In this document: piece after piece, positions 1 to 10,254 of the stretch
Layout of the letters: every line of letters starts with the position of its first letter
How positions within the stretch are numbered: the stretch's first letter is position 1
DNA from: Penium margaritaceum
Taxonomy: Eukaryota > Streptophyta > Zygnematophyceae > Desmidiales > Peniaceae
DNA: 64,000 nt
Assembly: GCA_023375785.1 (NCBI GenBank)
Contig: SZWC01000573.1
Span: 138,971-202,970, forward strand
Reading direction: 5' to 3'
Translations under genes and position numbers: made by a program
Notes under the pieces: model-generated
Told to the model about the DNA's origin: nothing
Database searches by the model: none
Seen by the model: only the letters and a program-made list of their open reading frames with translations

Positions 1-96
1 TCCTCGCCAGCGAGCAGCAGTGATCCAGACCCCCGTGACCGCACCATCGCCGAGCTACGTCACCTTCTGGCGCTTCGCTCACAGGGAGGTGCGAGT

Positions 97-1836
97 GTGT
101 TGTCATTGTCGAGTGGGTCACAGACTGCTTGTTCGTCCGCCTTCGTGACTCGTGATGATACGTGTGGGGGAGCACAGTCCGCATGTGATGAGGATGGACC
201 TGACTGCACAGACTGGATCCGTGAGGCTCACCTTCGTGATGTACGTTGTTCTGTCCCACAGACGGCTCAGCGTCCCTCTGATGCCGAGTGTTCCATTGCT
301 CGTTGTACAGTGACGTCCACCGGTCGTGACTCCAGTGGCACTTGGATCATCGATTCCGGTGCCACTCACCACATGACGTGTCGTCGCAGTGACTTTGTGG
401 TTCTTGGTCCCGTCACGACTGTTCGTTCTGTTCGTACAGGCTCTGGTCAGTCCTTACCAGTCCACGGTGTTGGGGTTGTATGTTTCGATGGTCCGTCTGG
501 CCCCTTGTATCTCTCTGACGTGCTATTTGTACCTGATCTTGAGCTCGGTTTACTGTCTGTACGTGCCTGCACTCTGATGGGTCTCTCTGTTGAGCACACT
601 GCTGATTCGGCGACTGTGACTGCTTCTGACACCCGTACCATTGTCCTGCGCGCTTGAGTTGTGGATGACATGTACTGCATTGCTCGGCCATCCTCCCCTT
701 CCTCCCCTACGTCCTCTGGTCGCGTTTTTGTCACTGGTGTTCTATCCCCAGACCACCAGAGATTGCTGCACCGCCGTCTGTGTCATGTGGGCTCCGACAC
801 TGTGTCGAAGCTCATCCGGACACAGCCCGCTCTTGGTCTTGATGTGGCTTCCTTCGAGAAGCCACCCAAGACCGACTGCCTTTTTTGCGCCCAGGGTAAG
901 ATGCACCGATGCACTTACCCTGATTCGCCTTCACGAGCACTACGGCCCCTCGAGCTGGTCCACTCGGACCTGCTTGGTCCTCTCCCGGTCGAGTTTGTGT
1001 CCAAGAGGGGCCGATACGTCCTGACACTGACTGATGACTTCACCCGGATGCGGTGGGTGATCGCGGTGGCGAGTTCCTCGGCGAGATGGACGCCTACTTT
1101 GCTGAGCACGGCATTTTTCACCAGGTCTCTGCTCCTGCCACCCCACAGCAGAACGGTGTCTCTGAGCGCTGGAACCGCACCATGCAGGATGCGGTCCACG
1201 CCATGCGGTCTGAGTGCGGTCTCCCGGAGTCCTTCGCCTTCGAGGGTTTCTCCTACATGACCTGGGTCTGGAACCGCCTCCCGCATGGTCCGCTTTCGGA
1301 CCATGTTACACCGTACGAGCTCTGGTTTGGCCACCGTGCTGATCTTCGCCTCGCTCGCGTCTAGGGTTCCCTGGCCTCCGTGTGGTACACCGAGGAACAG
1401 CAGGGGTCCAAGGTCTCCCCTCGGGGTCGCTTGTGTCCCTTCATCGGCATCTCCCCGCGGTCGAAGGCCTGGCGCTTCTGGGACCCCACTCGCCGTCGTG
1501 TCATTGAGTCTCGGGACGCGCTGTTTTTTGAGTCACTCACTTACCGTGATCTGACTTCCATCACAGCCCTNTTACACCGTACGAGCTCTGGTTTGGCCAC
1601 CGTGCTGATCTTCGCCTCGCTCGCGTCTGGGGTTCCCTGGCCTCCGTGTGGTACACCGAGGACCAGCAGGGGTCCAAGGTCTCCCCTCGGGGTCGCCTGT
1701 GTGCCTTCATCGGCATCTCCCCGCGGTCGAAGGCCTGGCGCTTCTGGGATCCCACTCGCCGTCGTGTCATAGAGTCTCAGGACGCGCTGTTTTTTGAGTC
1801 ACTCACTTACCGTGATCTGACTTCCATCACAGCCCT
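97..1836 (+). pseudogene. Copia-A protease, GAG-pre-integrase and integrase remains
   Basis: Three recognisable pol segments follow each other. The aspartic protease has the D-S-G-A active-site motif. The GAG-pre-integrase segment has paired Cys residues before QGKMHR. The integrase core shows LVHSDLLGPLPV, DRGGEF-like and TPQQNGVSERWNRT motifs that are typical of copia. Part of the integrase C-terminal segment is present twice around the single N at 1571, which looks like an assembly seam. It is a broken fossil and no intact product is expected. Confidence 0.88.
1307..1836 (+). other. near-identical 264-bp direct repeats around one N (assembly seam)
   Basis: Bases 1307-1570 and 1572-1836 are almost the same sequence and are separated only by the N at 1571. 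Both start within TTACACCGTACGAGCTC and end within the same phrase. A contig overlap left unmerged explains this more simply than a biological tandem duplication. A few differences between the copies may be allelic, from a paralogous copy, or sequencing error. Confidence 0.8.
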
Positions 1837-1849
1837 TTCTGCCGCCCAC

Positions 1850-2340
1850 GTCCCTTCCTGTGAGGGTTCTCGGCGGATGGGGGAGATTTCTCCGCCGTCG
1901 ACCGCTGGTCGCCACGCTGATGGGTCCGCTCGAGCCCCCTCTCGGTCTCCAGCACTTGACGATCCGGCTATTATTGCCGTTGGCCCAGAGATATCGCCTG
2001 TGCTGCCCACTTCACACCCTACAGGCACCACGGCCCTCACGCCTCCTCCTGCGTCATCGCGTGTCCCTGCTAGCACCCCCGCGCAGGTGTCTGCCCCAGT
2101 CCAGCCCACGCCTGTCCCTGTTGCGCCTGACACTCTTTCAGTGTCCGGGCCGGCCTTACCCGCTGGCACACCCAGCTCTGGGTCCCCCACACACACGTCT
2201 CCTCGCGCGGCATCCCCGGCTGCCTCGTCTCAGTCCACACCTGCTGCGGTTGTCCCTGACCCTGTGGACGTGCCCGTCCCTGCGCCTGCTGCGCGTNTGA
2301 GCCTGGTGGTCGCCTCCGACCACTGGATTCCGGAGCTCAG
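1850..2340 (+). other. Pro/Ser/Ala-rich linker between integrase and RT, Copia-A
   Basis: The translated frame is dominated by Pro, Ser, Ala, Thr and Val, with runs such as VQPTPVPVAPDT. Copia polyproteins commonly have a low-complexity linker here. A single N at 2297 marks another join, with no duplication seen around it. In sister copies the same position carries 36-bp tandem repeats. Confidence 0.7.
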
Positions 2341-2343
2341 CGG

Positions 2344-4130
2344 GTGTCGGGTCCTGGACCCAGGCGCCCCACTCGCAGCATCGCGAGCGGTGATCCAGGC
2401 ACAAAGGCCCTAGGCCTGAGTGCCCGCACTGAGCTTTCAGAGGTACACCCAGCGTGCCCCATCGGGCACGATCTGGTCACTCGCGAGTTTCATATCGCCT
2501 GTGACGCAGCAGCCGACCTCATGACTGTCAGGCCTGACACTGTGGCGTCTGCACTTGCCACGCAGAGTTCTCCCTCTCTGGCCCCTGATCCGGGCACATT
2601 GAGGGAGGCTCTCTCAGCGCAGGATTCTGATGCCTGGCCAGCTGCTTGCGAGGATGAGCTTCGCGCTATCCGAGAGCACGGAGTCTATGAGCTGGTCGAT
2701 CTTCCCCCTGGGAGGAAGGCGATTCAGGTCAAGTGGGTCTTTCGCAAGAAGGTGAAGCCTGATGGCTCACTGGAACGCTACAAGGCCCGCTTGGTTGTCA
2801 AGGGGTTCTCGCAGATTGATGGAGTTGACTACACTGACACCTTTGCCCCTGTCGGCCGCATGACTTCACCTCGAGCTCTGTTCGGTGTAGTGGCTCAGCA
2901 TGACTGGGAACTACACCAGATGGATGTGAACAACGCGTTCCTCCACGGCTCTCTGGATGAGGAGATCTACGTGGCTCATCCACCAGGCTTTGAGGACGGT
3001 GACAAGGTCTGGCGCTTGCGCAAGTCCTTGTACGGCCTCAAACAGTCTCCACGGTGTTGGAACCGGGAGATCACGGGCACCTTGACTCGTGCAGGATACG
3101 TACAGAGCGAGGCTGACCCCTCGCTGTTCATCCTGCCGACACCCGAGCGCCTCACCGCCATCCTGGTCTATGTTGATGACCTTCTGATTGCGTCTCCGTC
3201 CCTGGAGGCCGTGAAGGAGGCCAAGGCTGTCTTGCAGGCCGCCTACAGGATGAAGGACCTCGGTCCTGCATCGGTGTTTCTCGGTATGGAGATTGTACGT
3301 GATCGTAGGCACCGGACACTGTTGCTGCATCAGGCCAGATATGCACGAGTCGTGGGGGAGCGCTTTAGCGATCTCCTTGGTGCAGTACCCACTGCTTCCA
3401 CACCCATCACTCCTGATGGGCAGGATGCCCTGAAGGTGGATGACCCTACACAGCTGGGGGAGACAGTGGACGTGACCTTGTACCTCCGTCTTATCGGATC
3501 TCTGATGTACCTGGCCACGACCACGCGCCCCGATATCTCGTTCGCCGTCAACCTCCTCGCTCAGTTCTCACAGGCTCCATGTGCGAGAGCCCTTCATGCG
3601 GCTGTGCGAGTAGTACGGTATGTGGTTTCCACGCCGTATCTCAGACTCTGCTTTCGTCGGCAGTGTTCGGTGGTCTTTGACGGCTACACTGACAGCGACT
3701 GGGCTCGGAGCCCTGACGGGCGCAGTCGCACTGGCTACGTGTTTCTGCTCGGTGGTACCGCTTTGTCTTGGCGAAGCGGGAAGCAGGGCTGCATCGCACG
3801 TAGCTCGTCGGAGGCAGAGTACGTGGCTTTGGGGGCAGGAGCTGCTGAGGCAGTTTGGCTGCAGCGCCTGTTTCTTGAGCTTGGGCAGTCAGTACCCGCC
3901 ATTGTGCTGCGTTGCGACAACCAGAGTGCTCTCGCCATTGTGGAGAACTCTGGCGTTTTTCATGCTCGCACAAAGCACATTGCGGTTGAGCATCACTTCG
4001 TTCGTGATCTGGTGGAGCGACGCGTGATCTCCATCATGTGGGTTGGCACCGACTTGTAGCGAGCTGATTTCTTGACGAAGGCACTTGCACGCGGAAAGTT
4101 CCTGGTGGCCATTCGTTCTGTTGGGCTTCG
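2344..4130 (+). pseudogene. Copia-A reverse transcriptase and RNase H remains
   Basis: The RT begins with the copia signature ending in GRKAIQVKWVFRKK and continues through QMDVNNAFLHG, RKSLYGLKQSPRCWN and the catalytic LVYVDDLLIA near 3165. RNase H follows with GYTDSDWARSPDGRSRTGYV, a SSSEAEYVAL motif and a tail resembling TKHIAVEHHFVRD. This is the best-preserved coding block in the window, at over 570 codons. It belongs to a fossil element and is not a host gene. Confidence 0.95.
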
Positions 4131-4245
4131 CCCCGTGCATGACAGTGGTTGAGTGTGGGATGTACGTTGCCGTCTCATCTGTCTGTGTCATTCACTATGT
4201 GGTTGTACAAGTGCTGCACGCGTATGGACATGCGAACCATCGGGT

Positions 4246-4255
4246 CATGGGGGAG
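4246..4255 (+). other. polypurine tract of Copia-A
   Basis: The purine-rich stretch ATGGGGGAG lies directly before the LTR start TGTTGTG at 4256. Plus-strand DNA synthesis in LTR retrotransposons is primed at such a tract. Confidence 0.75.
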
Positions 4256-5280
4256 TGTTGTGCTTTGTGCCGTTCCTGTACAGTTTACTGTGACCACTCG
4301 GCCGTGTCCATACTCGTGCAGATCCCTGAGGCAGGCGGCCCTGGTGACACCGGCGCGACGACAGGCGGCGGACTACCCGTCTGGAGCTGACCGACCACTG
4401 TTCCAGAGCCCCAGATGTCACCGGGACTCCTTGCTGTGACTTCTACGTCTTGGAGGCGCCTTTTCGGCGGACTGGGCATGAGGCCCATTTGCATGTTTTT
4501 GCATTACATACTCGCTGTCAGTCGATGGATGCATGCATGTGACCAGTCGTTGCGTGCGTCTTTTGATTCTGCACGTCTAGGTTCAGACGGCGTAGGATTC
4601 TGACATGTGTGCGCAGAGTTACGGCCAAAACAGTGGTTTTGGGCCGGTTTTAGGACAGCTCTTGGACTGCCGCGTGCGACACCCGCCGTGCGCCGCGGCA
4701 GGTATTTATGCCCTGGACCTGTCAGTTGTCATNGGTGACACCGGCGCGACGACAGGCGGCGGACTACCCGTCTGGAGCTGACCGACCACTGTTCCAGAGC
4801 CCCAGATGTCACCGGGACTCCTTGCTGTGACTTCTACGTCTTGCAGGCGCCTTTCGGCGGACTGGGCATGAGGCCCATTTGCATGTTTTTGCATTACATA
4901 CTCGCTGTCAGTCGATGGATGCATGCATGTGACCAGTCGTTGCGTGCGTCTTTTGATTCTGCACGTCTAGGTTCAGACGGCGTAGGATTCTGACATGTGT
5001 GCGCAGAGTTACGGCCAAAACAGTGGTTTTGGGCCGGTTTTAGGACAGCTCTTGGACTGCCGCGTGCGACACCCGCCGTGCGCCGCGGCAGGTATTTATG
5101 CCCTGGACCTGTCAGTTGTCATCTCTCTCTGCATTTACTAAGCTATTGAAGCTTATGAGACTTTGCGCGTCTCCCTAGCCTGATCCTTGCTGTTTCCTGC
5201 ACCTGCCTGCTTGCTAGTGCATCAGCTGACTGGACAGTGTCGCCACGTCAGCAGCAGCAAGGCTAGGAAGCTTCCTAGCA
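4256..5280 (+). repeat. 3' LTR of Copia-A, lengthened by an assembly duplication
   Basis: The LTR begins TGTTGTG just after the polypurine tract and ends near CTAGCA. Bases 4343-4732 and 4734-5122 are near-identical and flank the N at 4733, so the true LTR is probably about 635 bp. This is close to the 684-bp LTR of the same family at 46006-46689. It contains GGTATTTATG at 5091, a possible TATA-like element. The target duplication cannot be tested because the 5' end is outside the window. Confidence 0.82.
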
Positions 5281-5284
5281 ATTT

Positions 5285-5640
5285 TTCACTTACATGGTGC
5301 TATTGATGGAGATGAGCTCTACATGGTCTTGCCTCCTGGTGTTGAAGAGTTAACAGACTAGATCTGGGGGCTCCGGAAGGCCCTCTACAACCCAAATAGT
5401 CCTCCCAGTGCTAGAGTGTAGTGACCAGTCACACCATGTTGAAGGGCAAATTTTTCCGGAGCACCACACACACTGTAGTTTTCTTCACTCTTTGAGGACC
5501 ATGTTTGCCAAAGTGCTTGTCTACATGGACGACCTCCTCATTCAACTGCGTGATCTCACATCCATTTAGACGATGAAGGACATGATGTGGGAAACCTACA
5601 AGATGAAGGAAGTGGGGATGGTACACCACACGTACTCGTC
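5285..5640 (+). mobile_element. fragment of another copia RT
   Basis: Scattered copia RT signatures can be read: HGAIDGDELYMV followed by LPPGVEEL, a WGLRKALYN-like phrase, and VYMDDLLIQL near 5520 corresponding to the catalytic YVDD region. The wording differs from Copia-A, so it is a different, strongly decayed family. No LTR is associated with it. Confidence 0.7.
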
Positions 5641-5696
5641 AGCATAGTGGTTGAGCGCAAGCACACGAATAACGTTCTACATCTGCATTGTATGCA

Positions 5697-5786
5697 TGCG
5701 CGAATGCGTGCGTGCGTGCCTGCGTGCTTCTGTGCGTTCAAGCGTGAGTCCATGCGTGCGTGCGTGCGAGTGTGTGCGTGCGTGCA

Positions 5787-5826
<40 letters not shown>

Positions 5827-5827
5827 N
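5697..5827 (+). repeat. TGCG tetranucleotide microsatellite ending at an N
   Basis: Imperfect then perfect TGCG repeats run to 5826 and stop at a single N (5827). The repeat probably broke the assembly. It sits just after the last visible codon of the nodulin-like exon on the opposite strand, so it may lie in that gene's first intron. Confidence 0.9.
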
Positions 5828-6054
5828 AGGGCGTCGCACAGCAGCCCCTGCAGCACGCCCACGCTCTCGCCCATGTCCTTGGCCACTGCCAGGCTGTCGA
5901 TCTGGCTCTGGTTGTACCCGCCCACGGCCTTGAGCGCAGGGGAGTAGATGGCGTACGTGGCGGAGCTGCCGGCGCATGCCAGCAGCCACATGCCAGCCAC
6001 CAGCCCCATCCACCGCTCTCCCCGCGCGTGCGTGTGCGCTAGAGGCGGAGACAT
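5828..6054 (-). CDS. first exon of a nodulin-like MFS transporter (partial)
   Basis: The minus strand from ATG 6054 encodes 75 residues up to the N at 5827. They begin MSPPLAHTHARGERWMG and continue with MWLLACAGSSATYAIYSPALK and YNQSQIDSLAVAKDMGESVG. This pattern (RWM, a first membrane segment with AG..Y, YSP.LK, then YNQ.QI..L.VAKD.GE.VG) is the N-terminus of plant nodulin-like proteins (Pfam Nodulin-like), a branch of the major facilitator superfamily. The 6054 ATG is the first in frame; the frame stays open upstream without another ATG, and the short N-terminus fits the family. The remaining membrane segments are not in the window. They may lie left of 1 beyond a TE-filled intron, or the gene may be truncated. 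Substrate unknown. Confidence 0.82.
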
Positions 6055-7951
6055 GCTGGAAGTTGTGGAGAGGCGCGAAAAGCGGCTGCGAAAGCGGTTT
6101 GGGCAGCGGCTAGGGGTCAAGGCAGCAGCTTGCCGTGCAGGCAGCGACGGCAGGCACTCCGCCAAGACGGTTCGCTCTTCATGCCGGCATCGCCTCCTCC
6201 TGATTCTCACCCTCCTTGTGGCTTCCGGCGATAGCTTGTTTCTTGGTGGCACCAACTACCACCGACGAGCAACATCAGACATGCCATGTCACAAAACATC
6301 GAGAGGCTATTCGTGATTAAAAACTTTGATTGCCTTCACGAAGACAACGAAACAAAGGAGAAAAGGAAAAACGTTGATTAAGCAGATCTAAGCCAGCTAA
6401 GGACCATCGGCTTGTGTCGCTGCTGCGCGGCTGCGACATTTAAGTGCTCCATCGAGCACCTTCGTTTGCTTCGCCCGTGAAAATCTGGTTGAAATGAAGC
6501 ATCGGCTCAAGCTAGTGCGACTGAATCCAGAGGAGAAGAGTGGAATGCAACGACGACACTGGCTCGCCTTCCAGCTCTCCTCCCACTAATCCATACCGAA
6601 GTGACGAGAGAGGGCAGCCAGGAGACTAGAGTTGGCCGCCTCGTCGCCCCAACGGTGGCAAAGACGGTCGTCGGTCGAAACAAGCCGACCCTTCCGCATC
6701 CCGACAGCGCCCCTCAGCCGTCTGCCGACGGCTGGGCTCGCCTGCGGGGGGCTCTGCACCGCTGGGACGACAGCCGCCCGCTGGCGCCTCTGGTCGGCCT
6801 CTGGGAAGCAATCAGAAGCACCCTCGACTGCAAGTCCCAAGGAAAACTAATTTCTGAAGAACGGGCGTTGGTCCAGGCTCATGTTGCGAGAGCTACTGGG
6901 CGGAAACTGGGCGGCAGAAATCTGCTTCGGAACCGACGAAGGTGCAAGCGCGCGAAAGGATATTTTGTGGTGGAAAACGTGTGGCGGAAAACCGAGGCGA
7001 GCGGATGGGATTGGGTGGGACGAGCTGCTCCAGGCAGATATGCTTTCGCAAAAAAGTGAAGTTGCCAGCGAGGTTATGCGGTGGCTTTGGAGTGGCCAGA
7101 AATGTACCAAAACGGGAATGTGACTGCAAACATCGTTGAGAATGGAAAAGCATCTTCTGGGCGTGTTCTCTTGCTCAAAGCGTTTGCCCTCTGGGTTCGT
7201 GAAGCGTACATGGGGATGATCCAAAAAGGTGCATTCAAAACATTCTCCCAAACGAATGTTCGCGAACCAGAAAATGAAGCCACTTCCACTTGGCAATAGC
7301 CGGAACATGAGATCAATTCAAAGAGGAGAACAATTCGAGCTACTTTGTTTGCACCGCGCACTGATGAGCAGTAACGAGAAAAAATCTAGACCTGTGCAGG
7401 CACCCGTTTATACAACTCATATCCATGAAGGATGAATTGACCAGGGGGCCCGGGTTCAACCTCATACCCAACACAAGAACCCACATTGCTGGGTCCATCA
7501 GCGCCGGAGCCCGCATTCAGGTGGCGACCGACGCGAGAGCCCGCCGGCGAGCCTCGCGATTCGAGATTGCCGGTCCTTGTGGCAGTCGTCGTTCCAACGA
7601 GTCTGTCCACAGTTTTGGTCATTAGAGCGGTTAGTTGCACATTTTATGCATAATAGTCATGCATAAAATGTTTTTCATGAATATTTAGTCCAAACCAAGA
7701 GCAGTGACGTTTGACATACAAACTCCTTCAGTCAGTCGTTGCCCACAAAATCGTTGAAGTCCATACGATGGGTTCACCTGATGTTACACCCTATTTATTT
7801 TTAGTGGTTTTTACTCAAAACCAGAAAGTTTGAAGCATTTCACGAAACCTTCAGGTAAGTTCAAAGAACGGTCGCCAGTGGGTGCGTAAAGCGGGGAGGG
7901 TCTTTCAACGGTGACTTCAGCCTTCGCACGGGCTGGTCAAGGGCGCGCTTG
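6055..7951. other. intergenic DNA upstream of the nodulin-like exon
   Basis: This should hold the 5' UTR and promoter of the minus-strand transporter exon. I see no second convincing gene. Open frames at 6586-7308 on both strands overlap each other, have no recognisable motif, and several start without ATG. A small perfect hairpin lies at 7639-7671. No tRNA or rRNA was recognised. Confidence 0.5.
7639..7671. repeat. perfect 13-bp inverted repeat with 7-nt loop
   Basis: ACATTTTATGCAT at 7639-7651 is the exact reverse complement of ATGCATAAAATGT at 7659-7671, with loop AATAGTC. It is AT-rich. It lies about 1.6 kb upstream of the transporter exon and 280 bp before the chromovirus LTR. Its role is unknown. 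Confidence 0.85.
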
Positions 7952-8637
7952 TGTAGCAAGAGGGCCGGTTCGGCCCTCCCTCCTCGCTGAAACGAGGGGT
8001 GGTCGCCGGCCAACAAGGGCTAGCCGGCGGCCAACATTTCGCTAGCCGCCGGCCAGCTTGCTACTGGCCGGCTTGACGGCCGGCGGCCGACCAAGCGACC
8101 GGCCGGCCACCGGCCGGCCAGCCGCCAGCCGCCGATCGCGGCCTCAGCCCGATCGGCGGCTGAGGGCCCACGAGGGCCTCGAGGGCGAGGCCTCGTGGCC
8201 TCGTGCCCTCGCCCCCGCTCGCCCTCCTTGCAAGCGAGCAAGCGAGGACGAGGGAGGGGGACGAGGGACGAGAGGCGAGAGAAACTGGCGCGAAACTGCC
8301 AATGTGCCTCGCACGTGACAATTTTGTGCTGAAATGTCAAAATGCAAATCGAAGTTCGTTTGCGACGAACTTCGACATAAAATAACGAAGTAACTCCTGC
8401 GAACACACGAGTTCGAGGTAAAAACCCCCTGTTTGGGTCCCAAAACCATGGGTAAGGTTAAAAGCGGAAATGGGCCTCCGGAGACTCGAAATGTTCGAGT
8501 CTTCATGCTCTGGGTCATTGATGACAATTGCCACTCAGTCCTAAGAAGGGGGTAAAACCCCGACGCGGATTAAGAATGCAATTCTGCGAACTCCGACGAC
8601 GACTTCAGAGTAAGAGCTGGAGACTCGACCTGTTGCA
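7952..8637 (+). repeat. 5' LTR of the chromovirus
   Basis: It starts TGTAGC and ends GTTGCA, and is homologous end to end with 23827-24524. The first third is very GC-rich, with many CCGGC, GGCC and CTCGAGG motifs that can fold on themselves. The rest is ordinary in composition. Confidence 0.88.
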
Positions 8638-8638
8638 G

Positions 8639-8655
8639 TGGTTCTCAGAGCCAGA
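8639..8655 (+). other. primer-binding site of the chromovirus
   Basis: TGGTTCTCAGAGCCAG begins one base after the LTR and resembles the plant initiator-Met-tRNA complement TGGTATCAGAGCC. Reverse transcription would be primed here. Confidence 0.65.
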
Positions 8656-9130
8656 TGACCCTCACGACCAAAGGTTCGACGGAGACGGCGGCTACGACAC
8701 ATATAAAACGCCACCGGCAGCTCCAATCAGGAGCAGAAACGCTAGAAGGGATTACGGCATCTCCACTTCACGGATTGAAGCGCCGTAAAAGTGTGTTAGA
8801 GAGCTTGGAAAGAGCTCTACTTGGTGGAGACTTTTCCTTCCAACCTCTCCTCACTTCCAGAGGGCTAGGAGGATTTTTGTGGGGCGGGGTGGGGAGTTCC
8901 CACCCTCAAATCCACAAAATCCTCCCCATTTTCAAGGCTCCTTCAAAGCTCCTTCATCCAAAAATTGGGACAGCACCCCTTCCCAAGCTTAGGGACTCTC
9001 ACGTCCCGAGAGCACCCTAAAAAGAAGGAGGGTGACACCTTGAATATTTTTGGCGGCCCGCCAACGCCGCCGGCTCAAGGGAGACGCCGCTCAAGAGCGC
9101 AAGAGGCATCAAGGAGCGTGAAGAGAAGAC
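8656..9130 (+). other. chromovirus leader, first part
   Basis: This is untranslated leader between the primer site and the Copia-B insertion. It contains a strong hairpin whose arms are at 8868-8882 and 8912-8925. The last 5 bases, AAGAC (9126-9130), are the left copy of the Copia-B target duplication. The purine-rich leader resumes at 17176. Confidence 0.7.
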
Positions 9131-9990
9131 TGTTGGTTTTCGTGCATCTCTCATCGTACTCTGTTGTGTCCTCCCGGCTTGTGTACATCGGCGTGCAGAT
9201 GACTGACGGCGAGACTTGACGCCGCTGGAGTGTCGCTCGGTGGAATCGACGCACGCTGAGGCCCACTCACCCGTCGCTGGAGCCTCCTCCCTCTGGCAAT
9301 GCGCTCAGCTCTATCGGCAGGCCTCCTCGGTGGTGGGGCCGCCGGCAGTCACTGCCATTACGGATGCAGTCTGCATGCACCTAGTGCTGTGTTTGGCTGT
9401 GGCATTGCGTCTGCAGCATCATGCGATGCCTAGGGTCCATGTCTTCTGTTGTACGGCCCTGTTTGGCATCGTTGATTGTCGTAGGTACTGCTTGGGTTCG
9501 TGCAGCCATAACTTCTTGTAGCTTTTTTTCTAGCTAATTTTGACCACACGACTGCGTTCGCAGCGTTGGTATTATGGTATGGTTTAGTTTTGAGGCAAAA
9601 CGGACGACGCCCGGGTTTTGGGTTGTCGGGCGTCTGGCACGGCTCACTGAGAAAACCCTGCCTGGCAGAAAATAGGTCTAGCACTATTTTCTGATTGGCT
9701 GGTTAGCTGAGTAATAACTTTTACACTAGTGGGAGGGGGAGGGCCTAGAACTTGGAGGGGTTCCCCATTGTTGCTCATTCTTCATTGCAAATCAGTTACT
9801 TACAGTTTTCAGCTGCTTTTTGGCGCTAACACTTGCGCGCACACTTCTGAGTAACAAACCCAGAGCTTCCAGACTTCCAGTCTCTAGAGCAGCAGAGTGA
9901 GGGGACAGCAGACTTCAGCAATGAGCGTGGAAACCCGCACGCTACATCGACAACGCATGCTGGCCCAACTTGCTGCCTAGGTTTCTAGCT
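9131..9990 (+). repeat. 5' LTR of Copia-B copy 1
   Basis: It begins TGTTGGTTTTCG and ends TTTCTAGCT immediately before the primer-binding site. It aligns over its whole length with 16323-17175 and with 58226-59075. Confidence 0.93.
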
Positions 9991-10002
9991 TGGTATCAGA
10001 GT
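9991..10002 (+). other. primer-binding site of Copia-B copy 1
   Basis: TGGTATCAGAGT follows the LTR directly. It is complementary to the 3' end of plant initiator-Met tRNA, the usual copia primer. Confidence 0.85.
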
Positions 10003-10254
10003 CAGAGCGTAGCAGCAGGAGCAGAAGACTGGCATACAGGTGTCAGACAACACTGGCGGACCCTGATACGCGCCAGTGTAGGGGAAATGCTGCCAGATTT
10101 TTTCCCATGGCCACTGGGCCAGGGGAAATGCTGCCGAATTGTTTTCGGCAGCACTGACCCCCACACGTGACGTGAGGAGGTGAGCGACATGCCGCGTACA
10201 ACACCTGTGGGCGACGACACACGCGGCAACGTCACCCAGGTGTAGTTACTTGCA

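Larger units (their letters stand above)
1..5280 (+). mobile_element. Ty1/copia retrotransposon fossil, Copia-A (3' part)
   Basis: Reading left to right, the sequence shows a retroviral-type protease (WIIDSGATHHMT near 343), a GAG-pre-integrase zinc-binding block (CLFCAQGKMHR near 880), integrase core, a Pro/Ser/Ala-rich linker, reverse transcriptase, RNase H, a purine tract and an LTR. Protease-integrase-RT-RNase H is the defining order of Ty1/copia. The 5' LTR and gag lie outside the window. The element is broken in several places and is a fossil. A second copy of the same family lies on the minus strand at 46722-50880, with an LTR piece at 58001-58225. Confidence 0.93.

Noticed and set aside
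6055-6255. Extension of the transporter N-terminus upstream of 6054
   Set aside because: The frame is open but has no ATG, is Arg-rich and unlike the family, and is more likely 5' UTR.
6601-7059. A 152-codon plus-strand frame upstream of the transporter exon
   Set aside because: It starts without ATG, overlaps equally long frames on the other strand, and shows no motif.
9055-9130. Short spaced repeats suggestive of a CRISPR array
   Set aside because: There are no regular direct repeats with unique spacers; this is eukaryotic element leader sequence.
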